A stretch of DNA of 64,000 nt, taken from positions 43,455-107,454 of the forward strand of contig DDIU01000041.1 of NCBI GenBank assembly GCA_002338655.1. Reading direction: 5' to 3'. The DNA comes from Flammeovirgaceae bacterium UBA1842 (GTDB lineage Bacteria > Bacteroidota > Bacteroidia > Cytophagales > Cyclobacteriaceae). The stretch's first letter is position 1. Every line of letters begins with the position of its first letter. Under the pieces are notes generated by a model. The model made no database searches. It was not told where the DNA came from and worked only from the letters and a program-made list of their open reading frames with translations. The position numbers were made by a program, and so were the translations under genes. This document shows, piece by piece, positions 7,141 through 15,527 of this stretch.

Positions 7141-8541
7141 TTAAATATGAATTGGCCTATTCTCAGTAGCTGCTAAGCAAGCTTCCTTTACCGCTTCCAT
7201 GTAGGTAGGATGAGCATGAGACATCCTTGACACGTCTTCAGCCGATGCTCTATATTCCATTGCAGTTACTCCAGCAGCAATCATATCAGCAGCACGGGCG
7301 CCAATAATATGAACTCCTAATATTTCATCTGTATTTTTATCAGCTAACACCTTTACGAGTCCATCTACATCCATACTTGCTCTTGCCCGCCCTAGTGCCT
7401 TGAATGGAAAAGAACCTGTTTTATAAGAGGAGCCATTTTCCTTCAATTCTTCTTCAGTAAAGCCTACACTTGCCACTTCAGGCCAGGTATATACTACTCC
7501 TGGAATCAATCGATAATTGATATGAGGTTTTTGTCCGGCCAATTGTTCTGCAACCAAGGTCCCTTCTTCTTCTGCTTTATGCGCTAACATCGCACCACGA
7601 ACAACATCACCTATTGCATATATATTATCCACTTTAGTTTTTAAGTGATCATCGACATCAATCCGTCCTCTTTCATCCGTTGCCAATCCTGCGGCTTCAA
7701 GATTGAGACCATCGGTATAGGGTCGTCTGCCAATAGCAACCAGACAGTAGTCACCTTTTAATTCAATTTTGTTTCCATTTTTATCTTCGGCCTTCACAAC
7801 CACTTCTTTGCCTTTATTCTCTACTGCAGTTACTTTATGGCTCACTTTACAATCGATACCCATCTTTTTGGATACCTTGGTCAATTCTTTGGCCAAAGTG
7901 GCATCCATGGTTGGAATAATCCGATCCAAATACTCAACTACGGTTACTTTGGCACCTATTCGTGAGTAAACAGAGCCTAATTCCATTCCTATAACGCCAC
8001 CACCAATTACAATCAGGTGTTTTGGAATTTCTTTTAACTCCAAGGCTTCGGTACTTGTGATGATTCTTTTTTTATCAATTTTTGCAAAAGGTAGGGATGA
8101 GGGCTTCGATCCTGTGGCAATTATTACTTTGTCAGTTTTGATTTCAGTTGGCTTCCCTTTTGAAGGGGTAATTTTTATTGTGTTTTTATCTACAAATGAC
8201 CCAAAACCGTGCAATACATCAATTTTATTTTTCTTCATCAAATAATCAATACCATCACAAGTTTGTTTTACCACACTTGATTTACGATCGATCATTTGCT
8301 TGAAGTTCACTTTGGGCTTTACAATGTCTATACCATGTTCCTTAAAGTGATTAAGTGCATTGTAGTAATGCTCAGAGCTATCCAGCAAGGCCTTTGAGGG
8401 GATACACCCCACATTTAGGCATGTTCCACCTAAAGTGTCGTATTTTTCTATGATGGCAGTTTTGAACCCAAGTTGTGCACATCGGATTGCTGCTACATAT
8501 CCGCCTGGGCCTGAACCAATTATTGTTACATCGTATTGCAT
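7141..8541 (-). CDS. lpd: Dihydrolipoyl dehydrogenase (E3)
   Basis: The FAD-dependent E3 component reoxidises dihydrolipoamide on E2 with NAD+. I place the start at the ATG at 8541 (466 residues, the family length) because the longer frame to 8589 runs through repeat sequence. The protein begins MQYDVTIIGSGPGGYVAAIR (FAD-binding). It has the redox disulfide Cys41/Cys46 in GGTCLNVGCIPSK, the NAD-binding motif VIGGGVIGMELG, and the C-terminal His444/Glu449 pair in HAHPTYMEAV. It lies downstream of sucA and odhB on the same strand, separated from odhB by a four-helix-bundle gene and its repeats, and probably supplies E3 to the oxoglutarate complex and possibly to others. Confidence 0.97.
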   Translation of the reverse strand: MQYDVTIIGSGPGGYVAAIRCAQLGFKTAIIEKYDTLGGTCLNVGCIPSKALLDSSEHYYNALNHFKEHGIDIVKPKVNFKQMIDRKSSVVKQTCDGIDYLMKKNKIDVLHGFGSFVDKNTIKITPSKGKPTEIKTDKVIIATGSKPSSLPFAKIDKKRIITSTEALELKEIPKHLIVIGGGVIGMELGSVYSRIGAKVTVVEYLDRIIPTMDATLAKELTKVSKKMGIDCKVSHKVTAVENKGKEVVVKAEDKNGNKIELKGDYCLVAIGRRPYTDGLNLEAAGLATDERGRIDVDDHLKTKVDNIYAIGDVVRGAMLAHKAEEEGTLVAEQLAGQKPHINYRLIPGVVYTWPEVASVGFTEEELKENGSSYKTGSFPFKALGRARASMDVDGLVKVLADKNTDEILGVHIIGARAADMIAAGVTAMEYRASAEDVSRMSHAHPTYMEAVKEACLAATENRPIHI

Positions 8542-8562
8542 ATTGTTAGTAGTTAATATAGA

Positions 8563-8587
8563 GTACAAAGAACTCAGTACTTTGTAC
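8563..8587. repeat. Inverted/direct repeat at the lpd side of the four-helix-bundle gene
   Basis: GTACAAAG (8563-8570) and CTTTGTAC (8580-8587) form an inverted repeat around a 9-nt loop. TACTTTGTAC (8578-8587) recurs in the same orientation at 8944-8953 on the other side of the gene at 8594-8944. The repeat lies 6 bp past that gene's stop codon and 21 bp upstream of the lpd ATG. Confidence 0.75.
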
Positions 8588-8593
8588 ATTAAT

Positions 8594-8944
8594 TTACTTT
8601 AATGTTTTTTTTAATCCTATCAGCATTTTATGGATTTCACTAATAGAGTTAATTAATGGTTGTGTTTCTTTATTTATAGAATATCCAACTCGATTCGAAA
8701 TAAGAATTTGAGTTTCAAGTTCAAATAGTGATCCTACTGCAATTCCCAAAAATTGATTAAATTCTCCTTTGGTATTTCTACCTGCACCCTCAGCAATATT
8801 TGAGGCGATCGATACAGCACATCTATTTATCTGAGTGGTCAAACCAAATTGTTCTTTTGGTGGAAATTTGTTAGTTAATTTATAAATGTCAGCAATCAAT
8901 TCCATTGCCTTTTGCCAAACTTTCAACTCCTGATATTTGTGCAT
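8594..8944 (-). CDS. Four-helix-bundle protein, S23/IVP family
   Basis: The 116-residue product from the ATG at 8944 starts MHKYQELKVWQKAMELIADI and contains TTQINRCAVSIASNIAEGAG, signatures of the four-helix-bundle family first seen encoded in 23S rRNA intervening sequences and related to the Avd accessory protein of diversity-generating retroelements. The molecular function of solitary copies is not known to me. A longer frame from a TTG at 8971 would translate repeat DNA and is rejected. The gene interrupts the odhB-lpd order and is bracketed by TACTTTGTAC-type repeats (8563-8587, 8944-8977), so it looks like a small inserted cassette. Orientation matches the host genes, so it can be co-transcribed. 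Confidence 0.88.
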   Translation of the reverse strand: MHKYQELKVWQKAMELIADIYKLTNKFPPKEQFGLTTQINRCAVSIASNIAEGAGRNTKGEFNQFLGIAVGSLFELETQILISNRVGYSINKETQPLINSISEIHKMLIGLKKTLK

Positions 8945-8977
8945 ACTTTGTACTTGATACTCTGTACTCAATACTAG
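8944..8977. repeat. Tandem 14-bp repeat upstream of the four-helix-bundle gene
   Basis: Two consecutive 14-bp units, TACTTTGTACTTGA (8944-8957) and TACTCTGTACTCAA (8958-8971), agree at 11 of 14 positions and are followed by a partial TACTAG. The first unit shares TACTTTGTAC with the other flank at 8578-8587. The array ends exactly at the start codon of the four-helix-bundle gene and begins one base past the odhB stop codon. Confidence 0.75.
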
Positions 8978-10522
8978 CTACACCCCCAACATCAAACGCG
9001 CTGGATCCTCAAGAAGTTGTTTTAATCGTACCAAGAAACTAACCGACTCACGGCCATCTATTAATCTATGATCATAAGATAAGGCTAGGTACATTATTGG
9101 TCTTACCTCCACTTGTCCATTAATCACCACTGCTCTTTCCACTATATTGTGCATTCCTAGGATAGCTGCTTGTGGTGCATTAATTATTGGTGTAGAAAGC
9201 ATAGAACCGAAAATTCCACCATTTGTAAGGGTAAAGGTTCCTCCTGTCATCTCTTCAATAGTGAGTTTACCATCTCGGGCTTTTTTTGCCAATCGGATAA
9301 CTTCACTCTCAATTTCCTGAAACCCTAAGCCCTCTGCATTTCTTATTACAGGCACTACCAATCCTCTTGGAGAAGATACTGCAATGGAAATATCGCAATA
9401 GTCATGATAAATGATTTCATTTTCATCAATGCTGGCATTAACGGCCGGCCACTCTTTCAATGCCTCACAGCTGGCTTTAATGAAGAAGGACATAAATCCA
9501 AGCCCAACTCCGTGTTTTTCCTTGAATTGCTCTTTGTATTTTGACCTCAAATCCATAATAGGCTTCATATCCACCTCATTAAAAGTGGTAAGTATGGCCA
9601 TTTCATTTTTAACAGAAACCAATCTGCGCGAAATGGTCTTCCTGAGGCTGGTCATCTTTTCCCTGCGTTCATTTCTTGACCCACTCACACGGGGTGCTGC
9701 TGGAGCATCGGCTTCCGTTGAGGCTTTGGCAGGAGCTGACTTCTGCGCATTCTCAGCGTCTTCTTTAGTAATTCTTCCTTCAACGCCAGTACCTTTTATT
9801 GTAGAGGGGTCAATTCCCTTTTCACTCAATATTTTTGCAGCAGCGGGGGAAGGATGACCGGCAGCATAAGACGACTTATCACCAGGGTCTTGAGCTGGTG
9901 TTGATTGTGATTCTGGAGAGCTGGTAGAAGAAGTATCTGCTTTTTTTGGAGCTCCTGACATAACCTCTATCTTACAAATGGTCGCCCCTATTTCTAGAGT
10001 ATCCCCTTCTTTGGCAACAATTTGGAGCAGCCCGTTCGCTTCTGCTGGTAGTTCAAAGGTGGCTTTATCTGACTCTACCTCTGCTATAATCTCATCTAGT
10101 TCAACAAAATCACCTTCTTGCTTTAACCAGGTGGAAATTGTCACTTCAGTAATGGATTCACCAACCGCTGGTACGATCATTTCCTTTACTTCACCGGTCT
10201 TTTTTGGGGCTGATGAAGACTCCTCTTTGGCTGGAGTAGGCGATGATTTTTTTTCATCTGCTTTTGGAGCATTGCCCCCACCTTTAGCTGATTCATCTAT
10301 AATACAAATAACCGTTCCAACATCAATGGTCTCACCTTCTTTTACTTTAATTTGGAGTTTTCCACTTGCTTCAGCAGGTAATTCAAATGTGGCTTTGTCT
10401 GATTCTAATTCTGCAATGATCTCATCGCGTTCTACAAAGTCACCGTCTTTTTTAATCCAGCTGGCTATGGTTACCTCGGTGATTGATTCACCCACTTCAG
10501 GAACTTTAATCTCTAGGCTCAT
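8978..10522 (-). CDS. odhB: 2-oxoglutarate dehydrogenase E2, dihydrolipoyl succinyltransferase
   Basis: The E2 core transfers succinyl groups to CoA. The 514-residue protein has two N-terminal lipoyl domains, with lipoyl-lysines Lys43 and Lys153 in identical SDKATFELPA motifs exactly 110 residues apart, joined by an Ala/Pro/Ser-rich linker. A second linker leads to an E3/E1-binding domain (about 223-260, SPAAAKILSEKGIDPSTIKG) and the catalytic domain ending with the active-site His485 in SYDHRLIDG. E. coli SucB has one lipoyl domain, so two is notable though known in this phylum. Pairing with sucA 24 bp upstream identifies the complex as oxoglutarate rather than pyruvate dehydrogenase. Confidence 0.95.
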   Translation of the reverse strand: MSLEIKVPEVGESITEVTIASWIKKDGDFVERDEIIAELESDKATFELPAEASGKLQIKVKEGETIDVGTVICIIDESAKGGGNAPKADEKKSSPTPAKEESSSAPKKTGEVKEMIVPAVGESITEVTISTWLKQEGDFVELDEIIAEVESDKATFELPAEANGLLQIVAKEGDTLEIGATICKIEVMSGAPKKADTSSTSSPESQSTPAQDPGDKSSYAAGHPSPAAAKILSEKGIDPSTIKGTGVEGRITKEDAENAQKSAPAKASTEADAPAAPRVSGSRNERREKMTSLRKTISRRLVSVKNEMAILTTFNEVDMKPIMDLRSKYKEQFKEKHGVGLGFMSFFIKASCEALKEWPAVNASIDENEIIYHDYCDISIAVSSPRGLVVPVIRNAEGLGFQEIESEVIRLAKKARDGKLTIEEMTGGTFTLTNGGIFGSMLSTPIINAPQAAILGMHNIVERAVVINGQVEVRPIMYLALSYDHRLIDGRESVSFLVRLKQLLEDPARLMLGV

Positions 10523-10546
10523 TAGATTTATATTTTAAATGTCTTC

Positions 10547-13264
10547 TTATTTTTCAAATGCAAGGGCAACAATTTTTGCCTGCTCTACTTTATGTACTTT
10601 GGCATAACCAGTAGCTGGTGACGCACTTGCTTTTCTTGAAATCAGTCTAATTTTCAGATCTGTAAGTGTTCTTAGTAGAAACGTCCAATAGCCCATGTTT
10701 TCAGGCTCTTCCTGAACCCAAATCATTTCAGGATTTTTATATTTTTTGATTAGTACATCAAGTTGCTTTTTAGGGAACGGATGCAACTGCTCAACACGGA
10801 CAATTACTACATCTTTAATCTTCTTGGCTTGCTGCTCTTCGAGTAAGTCATAATAGATTTTACCCGTACATAGGAGCATTCGTCTTACCGATTTACCTGA
10901 ATGATTATCATCGATTATTTCTTGGAAACGGCCTTTTGTAATTTCTGATATTGGAGAAACCACTAAAGGGTGTCTCAATAATGATTTAGGGGCGAAATTC
11001 ACACAAGGCTTCCTAAAATTCCATGTTACTTGTCTTCTAAGCATATGGAAGTAGTTAGCAGGTGTGGTGATATTGGTGACCATTAGGTTTTCCTCTGCTG
11101 CCAATTGCAAAAATCTTTCTGGGCGCGCGTTTGAATGCTCAGGCCCTTGACCTTCATATCCATGGGGCAAAAGCATAACCAAGCCATTCATTCGTTGCCA
11201 TTTTGATTCGGCACTGGTTATAAACTGGTCAATCATTACTTGAGCTCCATTAGCGAAATCACCAAATTGAGCTTCCCAAATCACCAATGCGTTGGGAGTT
11301 GCCATGGCATACCCATATTCAAATCCAAGAACCCCAAATTCAGAAAGCAAGGAATTGTAAATCCTAAAAGGCTGTTGCCCTTTTTCTATATGGTCGAGGT
11401 TGCAGTAGGATTCATTGGTATTAGCATCTACTACAACTGCATGTCTATGTGAAAATGTACCTCTCTTCACATCTTGACCTGACATCCTAACTATTTTTCC
11501 ATCAACCAGAATAGATCCAAACGCCAGTTGCTCTGCATCCGCCCAATTGACCTCCTTTTTCTCAAAGAAGTTCACTTTCCTATCTTTTATGAGCTTATCA
11601 ATCTGCTTTAATGGCTTAAAGCCCTTTGGCAATGTCGTTAAAGCTTTTGATACCTTATCAATAACAGCCTGCGTTACGGAGGTGTCAGGGGATTTCTCAA
11701 AATCTTTAGAGGTGGCTCGCTTCAGTTGCTCCCATTCTTCTTCTATTTTCTGAGGTTTATAAGGGAGGGGTTTTTGTTTTACTTCCGTTAATCTTTCCTG
11801 AAGTAGATCTTTAAATTCCTTCTCAATCCGCTCAACTTCATCCTCATTTATGTCCCCTCTTTCAGTAAGGGTTTTTACGTAGATTTCACGCGGGTTGGGA
11901 TGCTTCGCAATGAGATTGTAAAGTTTTGGCTGGGTAAATTTCGGTTCGTCCGCTTCATTATGACCATGCCTTCTATAGCAAAGCATATCGATAAATATAT
12001 CCTTACCAAAAGTCTGGTTATATTCCACTGCAAGATTTGAAGCAAATACTACTGCCTCTGGGTCATCGCCATTTACATGTAATACGGGAGCGTCAATGAT
12101 TTTAGCAATATCCGTACAGTAAATACTCGATCTCGCATCATCATAATCTGTAGTAAAGCCTACTTGGTTATTGATCACAAAATGCACGGTACCACCTGTT
12201 CTATAGCCGGGCAGCTCTGACATCTGAACTATTTCATAAATTATCCCTTGGCCAGCAATGGCGGCATCACCATGGATAAGTACCGACATGGCCTTTTTTA
12301 GATCACCATCATATTCATCATCAATTTGGCCTCTAACATAGCCAAGTACCAATGGATCAACCGCTTCAAGATGTGATGGATTTGGGCTTAATTTTACATA
12401 AACACCCTTATCAGAAGGGGTTTTGATTTTACTGGAGTAACCTAAGTGGTACTTTACATCGCCATCACCCATGGTGAGGTCCGGGTCTGTGGTACCTTCA
12501 AACTCGCTGAATATTTCTTCATAAGTTTTGCCCATGATATTGGCCAAAACATTAAGCCGACCCCTATGCGCCATACCGATCACAACTTCCCTTACATCAA
12601 ATTGGGCGGCCATATTAATAATGCTGTCCAAGGCAGGAATGGTATTCTCACCACCTTCAAGTGAGAATCTTTTTTGCCCTAAAAACTTTGTATGCAGAAA
12701 GTGCTCAAATGTGACAGCTTCATTCAATTTAAGAAGGATTCTCTTTTTAGTGGCATTGTCAGTATTAATATCAACAGCCTCTTTTTCGCACTTCTTTTTA
12801 AACCAATCCAGTATCTCACCATCACGAATATGCATATATTCAAATCCTATATGCTTTAAGTAGATATTGTCAAGGGTCTCTATTATTTTCTTAAGTGAGG
12901 CTTTCCCAATGCCAATTTCACTACCTACCTCAAATTCGGTATTCAGATCAGCGTCCTCCAGTCCAAAATCCGTATGAGATAGTTTTACATTATGATCACG
13001 CCTTTGCCGAACGGGGTTGGTATCACTTTTTAAGTGACCTCTTGTTCTGTAGGCATGAATCAGGTTTCTAACTTGGGTCTCTTTAGATGAGACGCCATGT
13101 TCAGTAGGGGGGCCGTCTTCACCATACTTTTGTAAAGAGAATTCAAACCCTTCAAAAAACTTTTGCCAGGTTCCGTCTACAGTTGTGGGGTCTGCTTGAT
13201 ATGATTTGTATAGCTCATCGATGTAATTACCATGAGCATTGGAGATGTAGGAATATTTATCCAT
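10547..13264 (-). CDS. sucA: 2-oxoglutarate dehydrogenase E1 component
   Basis: The thiamin-diphosphate E1 enzyme decarboxylates 2-oxoglutarate in the TCA cycle. The 905-residue length fits SucA. Visible family markers are the N-terminal E2-binding stretch (ISNAHGNYIDELYKSYQADP), HRGRLNVLANIMGKTYEEIF near residue 235, the HLEAVDPLVLG and GDAAIAGQGIIYE motifs, TDYDDARSSIYCTDIAK in the ThDP region, CYRRHGHNEADEP, and the C-terminal transketolase-like LPHGYEGQGPEHSNARPERF. It heads the sucA-odhB-[four-helix bundle]-lpd gene row. A 24-bp palindrome (13320-13343) lies 56 bp upstream of the ATG and may control it. Confidence 0.97.
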   Translation of the reverse strand: MDKYSYISNAHGNYIDELYKSYQADPTTVDGTWQKFFEGFEFSLQKYGEDGPPTEHGVSSKETQVRNLIHAYRTRGHLKSDTNPVRQRRDHNVKLSHTDFGLEDADLNTEFEVGSEIGIGKASLKKIIETLDNIYLKHIGFEYMHIRDGEILDWFKKKCEKEAVDINTDNATKKRILLKLNEAVTFEHFLHTKFLGQKRFSLEGGENTIPALDSIINMAAQFDVREVVIGMAHRGRLNVLANIMGKTYEEIFSEFEGTTDPDLTMGDGDVKYHLGYSSKIKTPSDKGVYVKLSPNPSHLEAVDPLVLGYVRGQIDDEYDGDLKKAMSVLIHGDAAIAGQGIIYEIVQMSELPGYRTGGTVHFVINNQVGFTTDYDDARSSIYCTDIAKIIDAPVLHVNGDDPEAVVFASNLAVEYNQTFGKDIFIDMLCYRRHGHNEADEPKFTQPKLYNLIAKHPNPREIYVKTLTERGDINEDEVERIEKEFKDLLQERLTEVKQKPLPYKPQKIEEEWEQLKRATSKDFEKSPDTSVTQAVIDKVSKALTTLPKGFKPLKQIDKLIKDRKVNFFEKKEVNWADAEQLAFGSILVDGKIVRMSGQDVKRGTFSHRHAVVVDANTNESYCNLDHIEKGQQPFRIYNSLLSEFGVLGFEYGYAMATPNALVIWEAQFGDFANGAQVMIDQFITSAESKWQRMNGLVMLLPHGYEGQGPEHSNARPERFLQLAAEENLMVTNITTPANYFHMLRRQVTWNFRKPCVNFAPKSLLRHPLVVSPISEITKGRFQEIIDDNHSGKSVRRMLLCTGKIYYDLLEEQQAKKIKDVVIVRVEQLHPFPKKQLDVLIKKYKNPEMIWVQEEPENMGYWTFLLRTLTDLKIRLISRKASASPATGYAKVHKVEQAKIVALAFEK

Positions 13265-13319
13265 TGGTTGAGTTAAGCAATTACAAAAACAAATGTATAT
13301 AAGATGTCAGCAATAAAAA

Positions 13320-13343
13320 AATTGTTTAACCGCTTAAACAATT
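13320..13343. promoter_or_regulatory. Palindromic operator candidate upstream of sucA
   Basis: The arms AATTGTTTAA (13320-13329) and TTAAACAATT (13334-13343) are perfect 10-bp inverted repeats around CCGC. The site is 56 bp upstream of the sucA start codon and about 180 bp from rpsP. Size and symmetry fit a dimeric regulator; the AACCGCTT core loosely resembles LacI-family operators. The regulator is unknown. Confidence 0.55.
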
Positions 13344-13462
13344 AATATTGATAATCAGATAATTGAGGATGTTTTAAAAGTAAGGGTTGGTCATTAAACC
13401 CGGCAAACCATTCAATTTACTAATAAGTGAATAAGGGGTAGTAAAAAAATAAAAAAAAGATT

Positions 13463-13470
13463 TATCTTTG
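13463..13470 (+). promoter_or_regulatory. -7 element of the rpsP operon promoter
   Basis: TATCTTTG matches the Bacteroidota -7 consensus TAnnTTTG. It lies 54 bp upstream of the rpsP ATG and follows an A-rich tract. No clear TTTG -33 box is spaced correctly upstream. Confidence 0.6.
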
Positions 13471-13523
13471 CGCCTCATTAAAAGGTCGGACGTGTTCCGC
13501 AATTTTTAAATATTTAACAAACA

Positions 13524-14186
13524 ATGTCAGTAAAAATTAGATTAACGCGTAGAGGACGCAAAAAACAGGCAATTTACGATGTAGTCGTAGCAGATGCCCG
13601 TGCACCACGAGATGGTCGATTTATCGAAAAAATTGGGAGATATAATCCCAATGTTAACCCAGCCTTCATCGAATTGGATGAAAATAAGGCTTTTGATTGG
13701 GTTATGAAAGGCGCTCAGCCCACAGAAACTGTAAGAGCAATGCTTTCTTACCGTGGGATAATGCTTAAAAAACACTTACAGATAGGTGTTAACAAAGGGG
13801 CTATCACACAAGAAGCAGCAGACAAAAAATATGCTGATTGGATAGCTAAGAAAGAAAGTGCAATTGAAGCTAAGAAAGAAGGATTGGCAGCAAGCACTGC
13901 AACTAAGGCCAAAGCAAGAAAAGAAGCTGAAGCCAAAGTGAAAGAAGCTAGAGCTGAAGCGATTAGGAAAAAAGCTGAAGTAGTGGTTGCAAGTGAGGAA
14001 GAAGAAGTGGCAGAGGTTTCTGCGGAGGCAACAGAGGATGCTCCTGTAGCTGAAACTCAAACCGAAGAAGCACCTGTAGCTGAAGCAAAAGCAGAAGAGG
14101 CACCAGAAGCTGAAGCAGCAACTGAAGAAACTCCAGAAGCCAAAGCTGAAGCACCAGCCGAAACAGAAGATAAAAAAGAAGAGTAG
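13524..14186 (+). CDS. rpsP: 30S ribosomal protein S16 with long acidic C-terminal extension
   Basis: The first ~80 residues are canonical S16 (MSVKIRLTRRGRKKQAIYDV, then ADARAPRDGRFIEKIGRYNP), which binds 16S rRNA in early small-subunit assembly. Typical S16 is 80-90 residues, but this protein has 220. Residues ~100-155 form a Lys/Ala/Glu charged helix, and ~155-220 are almost entirely Ala, Glu, Pro, Thr and Val in imperfect EEAPVAEA-like units. Extended S16 proteins occur in Bacteroidota; the role of the tail is not known. It is first in the rpsP-rimM-trmD run, 3 bp before rimM. The tail's repetitive codons create long open frames on the opposite strand that are not genes. Confidence 0.96.
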   Translation: MSVKIRLTRRGRKKQAIYDVVVADARAPRDGRFIEKIGRYNPNVNPAFIELDENKAFDWVMKGAQPTETVRAMLSYRGIMLKKHLQIGVNKGAITQEAADKKYADWIAKKESAIEAKKEGLAASTATKAKARKEAEAKVKEARAEAIRKKAEVVVASEEEEVAEVSAEATEDAPVAETQTEEAPVAEAKAEEAPEAEAATEETPEAKAEAPAETEDKKEE

Positions 14187-14189
14187 GTC

Positions 14190-14714
14190 ATGAATGTTGA
14201 TGCGTGCTACCAACTTGGTTACGTAATCAAAAAACATGGTGTTAAAGGTGAAGTCAGCGTCTTAATGGACGTAGATAATCCTGAAGAGTATATTGATTTG
14301 GAATCAGTTTTTGTTGAAATCAACCAAAAACTGGTTCCTTTTTTTATTGATTCCATCCAGTTAAGGGGAGATAAGGCAGTAATAAAATTCGAAGACATAG
14401 ACGATGGCCCTTCAGCTGATGCATTAAAGTCCAAAAGGATATATCTGCCACTAACCAACCTACCCAAGCTTAAAAAAGGCCAGTTCTATTATCATGAGAT
14501 AATTGATTATGAAGTGGTTGATAAAAAATTGGGGAGTATTGGCCAAATTAAAGGTGTGTATACTTCCAATATGCAGGATCTAATTACTGTTGACCATAAA
14601 GGAATAGAGGTACTTATCCCCATTAGTGATGATCTTGTTAAATTTGCAGACCATCAGGCCCGACAGGTTAATGTTGATTTGCCCGATGGCTTACTAGATG
14701 TTTATTTGTCATAG
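14190..14714 (+). CDS. rimM: Ribosome maturation factor RimM
   Basis: The 174-residue protein assists maturation of the 16S rRNA 3' domain and binds S19. It starts MNVDACYQLGYVIKKHGVKG, where GYVIKKHGVKGEV is the RimM N-terminal beta-barrel signature. The PRC-barrel domain follows at about residues 95-170 (FYYHEIIDYEVVDKKLGSIG, ending DLPDGLLDVYL). The gene lies between rpsP and trmD, with 3 and 0 bp spacing, the conserved bacterial order. Confidence 0.96.
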   Translation: MNVDACYQLGYVIKKHGVKGEVSVLMDVDNPEEYIDLESVFVEINQKLVPFFIDSIQLRGDKAVIKFEDIDDGPSADALKSKRIYLPLTNLPKLKKGQFYYHEIIDYEVVDKKLGSIGQIKGVYTSNMQDLITVDHKGIEVLIPISDDLVKFADHQARQVNVDLPDGLLDVYLS

Positions 14715-15392
14715 ATGAGAATTGATATAATTACATGTTTGCCCAGATTACTGGACAGTCCATTTTCTGACTCTATACTAATGAGAGCCCAGAATAAAGG
14801 GCTGGTAGAGGTGCATGTACATGACTTAAGGCAATTCTCTGAAGATAAGCATAAGAAAATTGATGATTATGCATTTGGTGGCGGGGCTGGGATGGTGATG
14901 ATGATTGAGCCAATTGCCAATTGTATAAGGTCGTTACAGGCCGAGCGAAGTTATGATGATGTAATATATATGAGCCCTGATGGACAACAATTTACACAAC
15001 ACCTAGCCAACGAACTATCGCTGAAAAAAAATTTAATCATATTATGTGGTCATTATAAAGGGGTCGATGAGCGGGTTCGTGAGCATTTCATTACCAGGGA
15101 AATAAGTATTGGCGACTATGTATTATCAGGTGGTGAGTTAGCAGCGGCTGTTGTTGCCGATGCTGTCATTAGGCTTCTACCAGGCGTACTAGGGGATGAA
15201 ACCTCTGCATTAACAGATTCCTTTCAAGATGGATTAGTAGCACCACCAGTTTATACACGACCAGCAGAGTTTGAAGGAATGAAAGCTCCGGACATCTTAC
15301 TCTCGGGACATGAAAAGAAAGTGGAGGAATGGCGATTTCAACAAAGTGTGGAGCGTACGAAAAAAAGAAGGCCTAACCTATTGGATGAATAA
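14715..15392 (+). CDS. trmD: tRNA (guanine-37-N1)-methyltransferase
   Basis: This SPOUT-class enzyme uses SAM to make m1G37 in tRNAs and prevents +1 frameshifting. The 225-residue protein begins MRIDIITCLPRLLDSPFSDS and contains DDYAFGGGAGMVMMIEP (trefoil-knot entry) and the knot/SAM segments LCGHYKGVDERV and EISIGDYVLSGGELAA. It starts directly after the rimM stop codon, so it is probably translationally coupled. The gene is somewhat short compared with the ~245-residue E. coli enzyme but contains all core motifs. Confidence 0.97.
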   Translation: MRIDIITCLPRLLDSPFSDSILMRAQNKGLVEVHVHDLRQFSEDKHKKIDDYAFGGGAGMVMMIEPIANCIRSLQAERSYDDVIYMSPDGQQFTQHLANELSLKKNLIILCGHYKGVDERVREHFITREISIGDYVLSGGELAAAVVADAVIRLLPGVLGDETSALTDSFQDGLVAPPVYTRPAEFEGMKAPDILLSGHEKKVEEWRFQQSVERTKKRRPNLLDE

Positions 15393-15481
15393 GGTATAAA
15401 TAGGGTATGGTGACGGAAGTTTATTTAAAAGTTATCTTCAGTATTTTAATTTATAATGCGATTTCTTTCAAAAATTATTTT

Positions 15482-15489
15482 TATATTTG
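15482..15489 (+). promoter_or_regulatory. -7 element of the rplS promoter
   Basis: TATATTTG fits TAnnTTTG and lies 38 bp upstream of the rplS ATG. Its presence between trmD and rplS suggests rplS has its own promoter and is not transcribed only from rpsP. Confidence 0.65.
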
Positions 15490-15527
15490 CAGTCCGTTTT
15501 TCGAGAGAAACAATATTGATTTAGATC

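Noticed and set aside
13776..14237. Long minus-strand open frame rich in Phe, Ser and Cys opposite rpsP
   Set aside because: It is the complement of the GAA/GCA-rich tail of S16; repetitive Ala/Glu codons keep the opposite strand open. Composition is not that of a real protein.
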